Shown here: positions 1 through 6,489 of the stretch, in pieces
Numbering within the stretch: the stretch's first letter is position 1
Layout: every line of letters begins with the position of its first letter
Assembly: GCA_039179985.1 (NCBI GenBank)
Contig: JBCDED010000113.1
Span: forward strand, 1 to 7,200
Source: JBCCMQ01 sp039179985
GTDB lineage: Bacteria > Pseudomonadota > Alphaproteobacteria > Rhodobacterales > Rhodobacteraceae
DNA length: 7,200 nucleotides
Direction: 5' to 3'
Notes under the pieces: generated by a model
The model's input: the letters and a program-made list of their open reading frames with translations, nothing else
Databases searched by the model: none
Told to the model about the DNA's origin: nothing
Translations under genes and position numbers: made by a program

Positions 1-50
1 GAGTATTCCCGCTGGCCTGCGTCGTCCCAACTGTGGTCTTGTGCCGCATC

Positions 51-57
51 AGGGAGG
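51..57 (+). promoter_or_regulatory. Ribosome binding site deciding the ligase start
   Basis: AGGGAGG is a near-perfect Shine-Dalgarno sequence 7 bases before ATG 65. It supports that start over the in-frame GTG at 41. The remaining bases 1-50 hold no gene or promoter that I can recognise. Confidence 0.75.
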
Positions 58-64
58 ACGGAAC

Positions 65-1624
65 ATGCACATCTACCACAGCCCGCGAGGCGGTCTGGAA
101 GTACCGATTGGCACGATCACAGACTGGCTCTTTGAAGGGTTGAGCGCCCGATCCGACGCGACCGTGTTCACCGACGGTCCGAGCGGGCGGAGTTACTCCG
201 GCGCGCAGATGATCGACATGATCCGCAAGCTGGCCGGCGGGCTGACTGCACACGGGTTCGGTGCGGGCAAAACCGTCGCGATCATGGCGCCCAACCTTCC
301 GGAGTACTGCGCGGTGTTCCACGGCGTGGCCTATGCCGGGGGGACGGTCACGACGCTCAACCCGACCTACACCTCCGACGAGGTGCGCCAGCAGCTTTTG
401 GACAGCGGCGCGGAGCTGCTTGTGACGGTCTCACCCTTTCTGGACACAGCGCATGAGGGCGCCAGGGGTACCGGGATCCGCGAAATCGCGGTCATCGGCG
501 AGGCCCCCGGCGACGGACCAGCACTGCCGCTGAGCACGCTGTTGGGTGAGCCGCTGGCGAACCAGGTCCCTGTGGACCCCGCCACCCATATCGTGGCACT
601 GCCCTACTCCTCGGGCACGACAGGCCTGCCGAAGGGGGTGATGCTGACCCATCGCAACCTGATCGCGAATTTCGAGCAGGTCCGTGGCGTGATCGAAGTC
701 CGACCCGGCGAGACCAGCATCGCGGTCCTGCCCTTCTTCCACATCTACGCCTTGACAATCCTCATGAATTTTTTCCCCGGAGTGGGAGGTACCGTCGTGA
801 CCATGCCGCGCTTTGACATGGAGACATTCCTCAAGCTGACAGAGCAGTACAAGGCGCGGCAGCTCTATGTGGTGCCGCCGATCATTCTGGGGCTGACTCA
901 GCATCCGCTGGTTGCAGAGCATGACCTGTCCTCGCTGGAAATGCTGGTTTCGGCCGCCGCACCTCTTGGCGTGGACCCGACCCAGGCTGCGTCGGAACGT
1001 CTGGGCTGTGCGGTCGTCCAAGGCTACGGGATGACGGAACTGAGCCCGGTGTCGCATTTCTCCGACGCGCAGAACCACCGGGACGGCGCCGTGGGTCAGT
1101 CGGTCGCCGGCACCGAATGCCGTATCATCGATGTCGAAACAGGGCAGGACGCCGCCCCAGGCGCGCCCGGCGAGGTGTGGGTACGCGGGGCGCAGGTGAT
1201 GGCAGGCTATCTGGGCCGGCCAGACGCCACGATCGAGACGATGGAGGGCGACTGGCTGCGCACCGGCGATCTGGGGCGCATTGACGAGGACGGCTATCTG
1301 TTCATCCTCGACCGCATCAAGGAACTCATCAAGGTCAAGGGGTTCGCTGTGGCGCCTGCCGAACTGGAAGCGGTGCTGCTGGCTCATCCCAGCGTCGGAG
1401 ATGCCGCGGTGATCGGGATGCCGGACGACGAAGCCGGAGAACTTCCCGCCGCCTACCTGGTGCCCGCGCCAGGCGCGGCGATCGACCCTGCCAATATCCG
1501 CGCCCATATGGACGAGCATCTCGCCCACTATAAGCAGCTCGGCCATATCGAGATCGTCGAAAGCATCCCCAAGTCCGCCTCCGGCAAAATCCTACGGCGG
1601 CTCTTGCGCGACAAGGCCGCCTGA
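65..1624 (+). CDS. AMP-dependent acyl-CoA ligase, 4-coumarate:CoA ligase-like
   Basis: This 519-residue protein belongs to the ANL adenylate-forming superfamily. Such enzymes activate a carboxylic acid with ATP to an acyl-adenylate and transfer the acyl group to coenzyme A. All core motifs are visible: the phosphate-binding loop SSGTTGLPKG (182-191), GYGMTE (320-325), GEVWVRG (369-375, equivalent to box II of 4-coumarate ligases), TGDLG (400-404), the hinge segment around DRIKELIKVKGF (416-427), and the C-terminal catalytic lysine K508 in PKSASGK. Length and motif wording are closest to 4-coumarate:CoA ligases, but similar proteins act on fatty, aryl and other acids, so the substrate is not settled. 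ATG 65 is preferred because AGGGAGG (51-57) lies 7 bases before it. A GTG at 41 would add eight residues but would place that ribosome site inside the gene. No signal peptide or membrane segment is seen, so the enzyme should be cytosolic. No pathway partners flank it. Confidence 0.93.
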   Translation: MHIYHSPRGGLEVPIGTITDWLFEGLSARSDATVFTDGPSGRSYSGAQMIDMIRKLAGGLTAHGFGAGKTVAIMAPNLPEYCAVFHGVAYAGGTVTTLNPTYTSDEVRQQLLDSGAELLVTVSPFLDTAHEGARGTGIREIAVIGEAPGDGPALPLSTLLGEPLANQVPVDPATHIVALPYSSGTTGLPKGVMLTHRNLIANFEQVRGVIEVRPGETSIAVLPFFHIYALTILMNFFPGVGGTVVTMPRFDMETFLKLTEQYKARQLYVVPPIILGLTQHPLVAEHDLSSLEMLVSAAAPLGVDPTQAASERLGCAVVQGYGMTELSPVSHFSDAQNHRDGAVGQSVAGTECRIIDVETGQDAAPGAPGEVWVRGAQVMAGYLGRPDATIETMEGDWLRTGDLGRIDEDGYLFILDRIKELIKVKGFAVAPAELEAVLLAHPSVGDAAVIGMPDDEAGELPAAYLVPAPGAAIDPANIRAHMDEHLAHYKQLGHIEIVESIPKSASGKILRRLLRDKAA

Positions 1625-1653
1625 GGCGCAGGCCTTGCGATGATGTCGGCGTA

Positions 1654-1696
1654 CGAGCCGCGCGCACCCTTGACGGCGCGTGCGCTTTGCGGCTCG
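1654..1696 (+). other. Strong hairpin between ligase and DUF455 genes
   Basis: An 8-bp perfect arm CGAGCCGC (1654-1661) pairs with GCGGCTCG (1689-1696). It stacks directly on an inner 6-bp arm GCGCAC (1662-1667) with GTGCGC (1680-1685). A TTT bulge (1686-1688) on the right side and a 12-base loop (1668-1679) complete the structure. It ends 8 bases before the DUF455 ATG, and there is no T tract after it on either strand, so it is not a standard intrinsic terminator. It could attenuate transcription from the ligase gene, stabilise an mRNA end, or hinder ribosome access to the next gene. Base pairing is seen directly; any function is inferred. Confidence 0.5.
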
Positions 1697-1704
1697 GTCC
1701 GGCC

Positions 1705-2535
1705 ATGACCAGACCTGTTCCCAAGAGTCTCGCCGCTTGCGCCGACGCGATTCTGCGCACATCGGATGGGCGCGAAAAAACTGCCTTCGCCCATGCCTGC
1801 GCGGACGCCTGGCGCGCCTCTCGCGCGGCCGGTGAGCCTATGCCCATTGGTGATGCGAGCCCACCTGACCACCCGGCACGGCCCGCGGAGCCGGAGCTTC
1901 TGAGCCCCCGCGACGTCCCCAAGCGCAAGCCCGGAACGCCCGCAGGACGGATCGCGCTGCTCCATGCCGTGGCGCATATCGAGCTCAATGCGGTGGACCT
2001 GCACTGGGACATCATCGCGCGTTTCACCGAAACGCCCATGCCGCTCGGCTTCTATGACGACTGGGTCCAGGCCGCCGATGAGGAAGCCAATCATTTCAAT
2101 CTTATATGCGACTGTCTTGAAGTGATGAACAGCCGCTACGGTGCACTACCAGCCCATGCCGGCATGTGGCGCGCGGCGTCGGACACGGCAGAGGACCTGA
2201 TGGGCCGGCTGGCGGTCGTGCCCATGGTTCTGGAGGCCCGCGGGCTCGACGTCACGCCGGGGATGATCGAGATCTTTCGCAAAGCCGGGGACGAGGGTGC
2301 GGTCGCAGCCCTGGAAGTAATCTATGGCGAAGAGGTCCACCATGTCGCCTACGGGTCGAAATGGTTCCACTTTCTTTGCGGACGAGACGACACAGACCCC
2401 AAGGTGGCGTTCCATGCGCTGGTGCAACGCTATTTCCATGGCGCGCTGAAGCCACCCTTCAACGAGGAAAAGCGCGCCGAGGCCGGCATTCCTCCGGACT
2501 TCTACTGGCCGCTCGCCGAAGGTACTGCGCGCTGA
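1705..2535 (+). CDS. DUF455 family ferritin-like protein
   Basis: This 276-residue protein matches the DUF455/COG2833 family, helical-bundle proteins of the ferritin-like fold distantly related to the tRNA hydroxylase MiaE. Their precise reaction is not established. Candidate di-metal ligands occur in three helices: H91/E93 in AHIELNAVDLHWD, E126/E127 and H130 in DEEANHF, and E209/E210 with H212/H213 in YGEEVHH. All expected carboxylate and histidine positions appear intact, so a bound di-iron or related centre is likely. No signal peptide or membrane helix is seen. ATG 1705 is chosen because the sequence following it (SLAACADAILRTSDGREKTA) resembles the usual family N terminus. A TTG at 1687 would add six residues but lies in the bulge of a hairpin. 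Neither start has a convincing ribosome site. The gene follows the ligase after 80 bases and precedes the peptidase by 150, so co-transcription is possible but unproven. Confidence 0.85.
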   Translation: MTRPVPKSLAACADAILRTSDGREKTAFAHACADAWRASRAAGEPMPIGDASPPDHPARPAEPELLSPRDVPKRKPGTPAGRIALLHAVAHIELNAVDLHWDIIARFTETPMPLGFYDDWVQAADEEANHFNLICDCLEVMNSRYGALPAHAGMWRAASDTAEDLMGRLAVVPMVLEARGLDVTPGMIEIFRKAGDEGAVAALEVIYGEEVHHVAYGSKWFHFLCGRDDTDPKVAFHALVQRYFHGALKPPFNEEKRAEAGIPPDFYWPLAEGTAR

Positions 2536-2551
2536 GCCGGTCGATGCAGTC

Positions 2552-2580
2552 TGCGTGAAAAAAACGCAAATAATTCAATC
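2552..2580 (+). promoter_or_regulatory. AT-rich patch, weak candidate promoter for the peptidase-bactofilin pair
   Basis: In an otherwise GC-rich gap, a run of seven A (2558-2564) is followed by AATAAT (2569-2574), a 5/6 match to the sigma-70 -10 box. No acceptable -35 box lies 16-18 bases upstream. A transcript starting near 2581 would have a leader of about 105 bases before the peptidase ATG. The A run also sits in the loop of a 5-bp inverted repeat (TGCGT/ACGCA), which is too weak to call a terminator. Confidence 0.25.
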
Positions 2581-2685
2581 GGCGGAAACTTGCGCGTCCG
2601 AGGCGTTGGACGGTTTTGCGCATGGAACTTTCCCGCACCACAACCGATAGTCGCGCGCGAGGAATAAGAGACGGGGCAGACACAT

Positions 2686-4011
2686 ATGTCGGAGACAACC
2701 GGCCGCGGGGTGAGCAGCCTGCTCAGCCGACTTTTTCCTGAAAAGCGAATCTTTCTGAAATCCGAAGACACGACACGCGTGGTCCGCCTGGGCCCCGGCC
2801 AGCAAATTGTCGCTTGGACGGGCGGTCTCGCTCTTGTCGTCTGGATGGTGACCGCGACGTCGATGGTGATGATCGGTCTGATGACCGGGTCGAACCTGCG
2901 CAACCTGGCGGTCAATGACCGTGCGCTCTACGAAACCCGTCTCAATGCCCTGGCCGAGGAACGCGCCCGGCGCGTGGCCGAGGCTGCCGATGCCCAGGCG
3001 CTCTATGCCCGCGCACTGGAGAAGGTGTCCGCCCAGCAGGATGCCATGCTCGACACCCATATGGCGCTGGAGGAGGCCCACCGCGGCACCGAAGCGCTCC
3101 GCCGCCTGCTGGTGGAGACGCTGGCCGAGCGCGACCGGCTGGCACAGCAGATCGCAGTGGTCAAAAGCGATGCACCGGAGACCGAAATGCTGGCCCTGGA
3201 GCGCACCGAGGCGATGCTGGGCTATCTGACCACAGCGCTGGCCGAAACCGCCGACGACCGAGACCGTCTGGATGGCACCAGCAGCGAAGCCGCCGCTGAA
3301 ATTGCCCGCTTGCGCCACGAGGCGAAACTGGCCGAGGAGCAGGCGGACAGGATTTTTTCCCAGCTTGAAGACGCAGTCAGTGTGTCGATGGAACCGCTGG
3401 AGCGGATGTTTACCCAGGTCGGCCTGCCTCCCGACCAGATCCTCCAGCAGATGCGCAACCGCAACACCGGCCAGGGCGGGCCTCTGGAGCCGATCGCGAT
3501 CTCGTCGAGCGGCGGCGAAACCTACGATCCGATGGCGGCGCGCGCCAACGAGATCCTGGCCCATATGGAGCAGATTGCGCTCTTCAGCGCCGCGGCCCAG
3601 ACCCTCCCCTTTGCCAAGCCGGTGCAGGCCGGCGTCCGCCAGACCTCGGGCTTCGGTTATCGGCGCGACCCGATCCGGGGTGGCACGCGGCTGCATGCCG
3701 GGATGGATTGGGCGGGGTCTTACGGAACGCCGATCTTCGCTACCGGCGACGGTGTGGTTGTTCATGCGGGCTGGCAATCGGGCTACGGACGGTTGGTGAA
3801 GATCCAGCACGAATTCGGGGTTCATACACGCTACGCGCATCTGTCTTCCATGACCGTGAAGGTGGGTCAAAGGGTCTCGCGCGGCGATCAGATCGGTGCT
3901 ATGGGAAATTCCGGGCGCTCAACGGGCACACATCTGCATTATGAAGTGCGGGTTGGAGAGCAGCCGGTAAACCCGCAAAGCTATCTCAAGGCGGCACGAA
4001 ATGTTTTCTAA
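2686..4011 (+). CDS. Membrane-anchored coiled-coil M23 (LytM) peptidase, bactofilin partner
   Basis: This 441-residue protein is a probable cell-wall endopeptidase that cleaves peptidoglycan cross-links in the periplasm. Residues 1-40 form a basic cytoplasmic tail containing FPEKRIFLKSEDTTRVVRL (19-35 region). Residues about 41-66 are one membrane helix. Residues about 78-240 are Glu/Ala/Arg/Leu-rich and read as a long periplasmic coiled coil. The LytM domain covers roughly 320-437. Zinc ligands H337 and D341 (HAGMD) and the catalytic/ligand pair H416 and H418 (THLHYE) are all present, so it should be an active enzyme, unlike degenerate EnvC/NlpD-type activators. The layout is that of LmdC-type peptidases encoded beside bactofilins in alphaproteobacteria. 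ATG 2686 keeps the conserved cytoplasmic tail; the preceding GGGG (2673-2676) is only a modest ribosome site. The last 11 bases overlap the bactofilin gene, implying translational coupling. Confidence 0.9.
   Translation: MSETTGRGVSSLLSRLFPEKRIFLKSEDTTRVVRLGPGQQIVAWTGGLALVVWMVTATSMVMIGLMTGSNLRNLAVNDRALYETRLNALAEERARRVAEAADAQALYARALEKVSAQQDAMLDTHMALEEAHRGTEALRRLLVETLAERDRLAQQIAVVKSDAPETEMLALERTEAMLGYLTTALAETADDRDRLDGTSSEAAAEIARLRHEAKLAEEQADRIFSQLEDAVSVSMEPLERMFTQVGLPPDQILQQMRNRNTGQGGPLEPIAISSSGGETYDPMAARANEILAHMEQIALFSAAAQTLPFAKPVQAGVRQTSGFGYRRDPIRGGTRLHAGMDWAGSYGTPIFATGDGVVVHAGWQSGYGRLVKIQHEFGVHTRYAHLSSMTVKVGQRVSRGDQIGAMGNSGRSTGTHLHYEVRVGEQPVNPQSYLKAARNVF
3988..3994 (+). promoter_or_regulatory. 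Ribosome binding site for bactofilin inside the peptidase gene
   Basis: AAGGCGG lies 6 bases before the bactofilin ATG at 4001, within the last codons of the peptidase gene. It supports the overlapping start rather than an internal methionine such as codon 48, which would already lie inside the conserved domain. Confidence 0.6.
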
Positions 4012-4504
4012 GAGCAAGATCAACGAACAAGGCGAAAAGACCACGGATACCGACAAGCCCGGCGACAAACCGGCGGCGGGCGCATCCGCCCCTGCTGCCA
4101 AGGCGCCGCCCAAGGCGAAACCACCGGCGTCTGTATTGTCGATGGATCTGCACATCCAGGGCAACATCAAGACCTCGGGCGACATTCAGATCGAAGGTCA
4201 GATCGAGGGTGACGTGCGCGCCCACCTGCTGACCGTCGGCGAAAGCGCGACGGTCAAGGGCGAGATCATCGCAGACGATGTCGTGGTCAACGGCCGTGTG
4301 ATCGGGCGGGTTCGTGGGCTCAAGGTGCGCTTGACTGCAACAGCACGTGTCGAAGGCGACATTATACACAAGACCATAGCGATTGAGAGCGGCGCCCATT
4401 TCGAGGGGTCCGTGCAGCGTCAGGAAGACCCGCTGGCCAGTGGTGGCGGGACGAAATCCGCACCTGCCGCATCACCCGCCGCGGCTCCGGCAGCTACGGG
4501 CTAG
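4001..4504 (+). CDS. Bactofilin (polymer-forming cytoskeletal protein)
   Basis: This 167-residue protein is a bactofilin (DUF583/CcmA family), a cytoskeletal protein whose right-handed beta-helical core polymerises without nucleotide and organises cell-wall enzymes at specific membrane sites. The core spans about residues 43-140, starting SVLSMDLHIQGNI, with repeating short turns such as SGDIQIEGQIEGDV, GEIIADDVVVNGRVIG and ARVEGDI that give the regular hydrophobic/glycine spacing of the family. It is flanked by an unstructured, Lys/Pro/Ala-rich N-terminal tail (1-42) and an Ala/Pro/Ser-rich C-terminal tail (about 141-167). The N terminus MFSKSK resembles the short membrane-targeting peptide described for alphaproteobacterial bactofilins. 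The gene overlaps the preceding M23 peptidase by 11 bases, which indicates co-expression and a shared role in shape, stalk, division-site or polar wall synthesis. Which of these roles applies cannot be read from the sequence. Confidence 0.95.
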   Translation: MFSKSKINEQGEKTTDTDKPGDKPAAGASAPAAKAPPKAKPPASVLSMDLHIQGNIKTSGDIQIEGQIEGDVRAHLLTVGESATVKGEIIADDVVVNGRVIGRVRGLKVRLTATARVEGDIIHKTIAIESGAHFEGSVQRQEDPLASGGGTKSAPAASPAAAPAATG

Positions 4505-4616
4505 CATCACTTTCGCGCGCTGGCTGCGCGTTTGGAGAAAAACCGAACCGGAGACCTCAAGACCTAAGGCTTCTTAGACATCGCGAGGTTTGCAACATAG
4601 GTTTTGCTCAATCAAA

Positions 4617-4650
4617 AAAGGGCTGGCGCCGCGTAAGGCGCCAGCCCTTT
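4617..4650. terminator. Bidirectional intrinsic terminator between convergent genes
   Basis: A 14-bp perfect inverted repeat, AAAGGGCTGGCGCC (4617-4630) and GGCGCCAGCCCTTT (4637-4650), has a six-base loop GCGTAA. On the minus strand the stem runs into six T (complement of 4614-4619), so it is a classic terminator for the DUF2189 gene, whose stop lies 21 bases away. On the plus strand the T tract is only TTT followed by CC, so it is weaker but still a plausible end for the bactofilin transcript. A smaller hairpin at 4514-4530 (CGCGC/GCGCG, then TTT) may assist on the plus strand. Confidence 0.9.
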
Positions 4651-4670
4651 CCTGTTCTCGGGAGCTGTTA

Positions 4671-5456
4671 CTACTCCACAGCCGCCTTGTAGATGTGCCA
4701 AGTGGCGTGACCCAGGATCGGTAGGACCACCAGAAGGCCAAGGAAGGCCGGCAGCATCCCGACCACGAGGAAGACTACGACAATCCCCGCCCACATCAGC
4801 ATCGGCCGGAGATTCTCCGTCACGACCTCAAAGCTGGTGATCATTGCAGTGACGAAATCCATGTCGCGGTCCAGCAGCATCGGCATGCCGATGACCGAGA
4901 TCGAAAAGATCAGGAAGGCAACAGCGGCGCCGACCGCAGCGATCGCAAAGAGCGTGAGCAGACCGTTCATTGTGAAGAGCGCGTCCATCGAGCTGAACAG
5001 GTTCTGCACCCGGCCTGTGCCCAGAAACAGCGCCACGGTGATCCGCGATAGCAGCACCCAGACCATCACCATGAAGACGATCACCGCGCCCAGGAAGGGG
5101 ATCTGGCGGTCCTTCTGGGCCAAAACCACGCCGAGCACGCCACCCCAGTCGAGCTTTTCCCCCTCCTGCAGGCGTCGGCTCACCTCATAAAGACCGATGG
5201 CCGCGACCGGACCGATCAATGGAAAGGCAAAAGCGGCGAGGATGAGGTAGAAGGCGTGCCCGGTATAGGAGGCCAGCGCCCACATCAGAATCCCGCCGAG
5301 GAAATAGACCGCGCCAAAGAAAAGGCCGTAGGCGGGGGCGGCCTTGAAATCGGCGAAGCCCTGGCGCAGCGCAGTTTTTATGGTGTCTTCGGTAATCGGT
5401 CTGAGAACTGGGGGCGGGGGCGGGGCATCGATCTCGACGGTCTGATCGGATGGCAT
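4671..5456 (-). CDS. DUF2189 family integral membrane protein
   Basis: This 261-residue inner-membrane protein fits the DUF2189 family, whose function is unknown. After a hydrophilic N terminus with a proline run (residues 12-16) it shows about six hydrophobic segments: roughly 42-64, 68-90, 119-146, 165-194, 218-234 and 235-249. Family-like stretches include FPLIGPVAAIGLYEVSRRLQ (78-96 region), the loop DRDMDFVTAMITSFEVVTEN (196-215), and the end GHATWHIYKA (249-258). The start at 5456 is supported by AAGGAG six bases upstream on the minus strand (5463-5468). A longer in-frame reading beginning near 5642 would add Arg/Ala-rich sequence across the putative promoter and has no family support. 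The gene is monocistronic here: it faces the bactofilin across a terminator and diverges from the phosphoesterase gene. Confidence 0.88.
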   Translation of the reverse strand: MPSDQTVEIDAPPPPPVLRPITEDTIKTALRQGFADFKAAPAYGLFFGAVYFLGGILMWALASYTGHAFYLILAAFAFPLIGPVAAIGLYEVSRRLQEGEKLDWGGVLGVVLAQKDRQIPFLGAVIVFMVMVWVLLSRITVALFLGTGRVQNLFSSMDALFTMNGLLTLFAIAAVGAAVAFLIFSISVIGMPMLLDRDMDFVTAMITSFEVVTENLRPMLMWAGIVVVFLVVGMLPAFLGLLVVLPILGHATWHIYKAAVE

Positions 5457-5515
5457 ATCTGGCTCCTTCTCATCCAAGGCCCGGCAGTAAATGCGGGACG
5501 GGATATCATGGCGCA

Positions 5516-5545
5516 ATCGTGCCGTGCCGGGCCCTGCCTTGTCAA
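5516..5545 (-). promoter_or_regulatory. Candidate sigma-70 promoter for the DUF2189 gene
   Basis: Read on the minus strand, a perfect -35 box TTGACA (complement of 5540-5545) is followed 18 bases later by CACGAT (complement of 5516-5521), a 3/6 match to the -10 consensus. Weak -10 boxes with strong TTG-type -35 boxes are common in alphaproteobacteria. Transcription would begin near 5509, giving a leader of about 50 bases. The start site itself is inferred. Confidence 0.5.
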
Positions 5546-5645
5546 ATGCGCCACTGCCGCAGAACGCCGCTTTTTCAGGCGCCGTCCCCGCGTCAGAGGC
5601 CGCGCCAAGGCGGGACCAAACATGGGCTTTGCGGGAGGGCATGGC

Positions 5646-5673
5646 TTGCGCTATCGCTGAGGCGAAGTATGCA
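5646..5673 (+). promoter_or_regulatory. Weak candidate promoter for the metallophosphoesterase
   Basis: TTGCGC (5646-5651) and TATGCA (5668-5673) are separated by 16 bases, each a partial match to -35 and -10 consensus. Transcription would begin near 5680, about 15 bases before ATG 5695, which would rule out the longer upstream starts of that gene. The call is tentative. Confidence 0.3.
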
Positions 5674-5694
5674 AAACGGCGGCAGACGAGTGTG

Positions 5695-6489
5695 ATGCAA
5701 ATACTGCTGGTGGCCGATCTGCATTACGCCCTGCCCCAGTTCGATTGGCTCACGTCTGTCGCCGCAGATTTCGACGCCGTCGTGCTGGCCGGAGATCTGC
5801 TGGAAAGCGCTTCTCACGTACCGATCGACGCGCAGATTCTCGTGATCAATGCCTATCTGGAGAAGCTCAGTGCACGATCCCGTCTGTTTGTCTGTTCGGG
5901 CAATCACGATCTGACCGCCACTTGCGACGGATCTGGGGAACGCGTGGCGGACTGGTTGTCGAAGCGACGCGACGGCGAGTTTGCCTGCGACGGGGACAGC
6001 CGGATGCTCGGCACCATGTTGGTCTCGGTCCTGCCCTGGTGGGACGGTCCGGCAACGCGCGACGGTGTCACCGACCAGCTGAGCCGCGATACGGAATACC
6101 CGAAGCAGAGCTGGTTGTGGGCCTACCACGCTCCACCTGCGGATTGCCCGGTCAGCTGGGCCGGAAGCCGGCACTACGGGGACACCGCCCTACCGGACTG
6201 GATTAAAGCGTTCCGGCCGGACTATGTGCTCTGCGGGCATGTCCACCAGGCGCCGTTCGTGCGGGATGGAAGCTGGGTGCACAAACTGGGCGGCGCATGG
6301 GTGTTCAACGCAGGACAACAGCCCGGGGCCACGCCCGCCCATGTCATTCTGGATCTCGACCAAGCCACCGCCCTGTGGTTTTCAATTTATGGCAACGAGA
6401 TCGTCACGCTGGACGGCGACAGCGCGGCGCCGGCGCCGTTGGATACCCTGCCCGACTGGTTCAGAGCCGCGGGTCCTGTTGTTGCTTGA
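5695..6489 (+). CDS. Calcineurin-like metallophosphoesterase
   Basis: This 264-residue protein is a soluble binuclear-metal phosphoesterase of the calcineurin-like superfamily. The standard motifs occur in order: DLH (D8, H10), GDLLE (D34), GNHD (N70, H71), the histidine in YHAPP (H145), and GHVH (H182, H184). Together these supply all the expected metal ligands and the catalytic histidine. The superfamily covers cyclic-nucleotide, nucleotide, sugar-phosphate and protein phosphatases, and nothing seen fixes the substrate here. ATG 5695 is chosen because it starts directly at the first beta strand (MQILLVADLHY), as is usual. In-frame upstream codons, including ATG 5641, would add unrelated basic sequence, and GGGAGG lies only 2 bases before 5641, which is too close. 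The ribosome site before 5695 is weak. The 3' end overlaps the converging cyclic-nucleotide-binding gene by 29 bases. Confidence 0.88.
   Translation: MQILLVADLHYALPQFDWLTSVAADFDAVVLAGDLLESASHVPIDAQILVINAYLEKLSARSRLFVCSGNHDLTATCDGSGERVADWLSKRRDGEFACDGDSRMLGTMLVSVLPWWDGPATRDGVTDQLSRDTEYPKQSWLWAYHAPPADCPVSWAGSRHYGDTALPDWIKAFRPDYVLCGHVHQAPFVRDGSWVHKLGGAWVFNAGQQPGATPAHVILDLDQATALWFSIYGNEIVTLDGDSAAPAPLDTLPDWFRAAGPVVA

Noticed and set aside
431..1546. Long open frame on the minus strand (371 codons) opposite the ligase
   Set aside because: It is a shadow of the ligase gene, with no domain, and the plus strand carries every ANL motif in frame.
2552..2568. Inverted repeat TGCGT/ACGCA around an A run after the DUF455 gene, considered as a terminator
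   Set aside because: The stem is only 5 bp and no T tract follows on the plus strand. The T run on the minus strand sits in the loop, not after the stem.
2595..2612. Inverted repeat CGTCC/GGACG followed by GTTTTG, considered as a DUF455 terminator
   Set aside because: A 5-bp stem with an 8-base loop and only four T is too weak to call in GC-rich sequence.
3272..3799. Plus-strand open frame of 175 codons inside the peptidase gene
   Set aside because: It is an out-of-frame reading of the coiled-coil and LytM coding sequence, rich in Arg/Pro/Ala and without homology that I recognise.
2575..3870. Long open frame on the minus strand (431 codons) opposite the M23 peptidase
   Set aside because: It is antisense to a gene with clear LytM motifs, is rich in His/Arg/Gly typical of reverse frames of GC-rich genes, and shows no recognisable domain or ribosome site.
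5457..5642. N-terminal extension of the DUF2189 protein
   Set aside because: The AAGGAG site six bases before ATG 5456 and the TTGACA box upstream both argue for the shorter protein.
5491..5694. N-terminal extension of the metallophosphoesterase by up to 68 residues
   Set aside because: The extension is low-complexity Arg/Ala/Pro sequence crossing the divergent promoter region. The conserved fold begins at ATG 5695.
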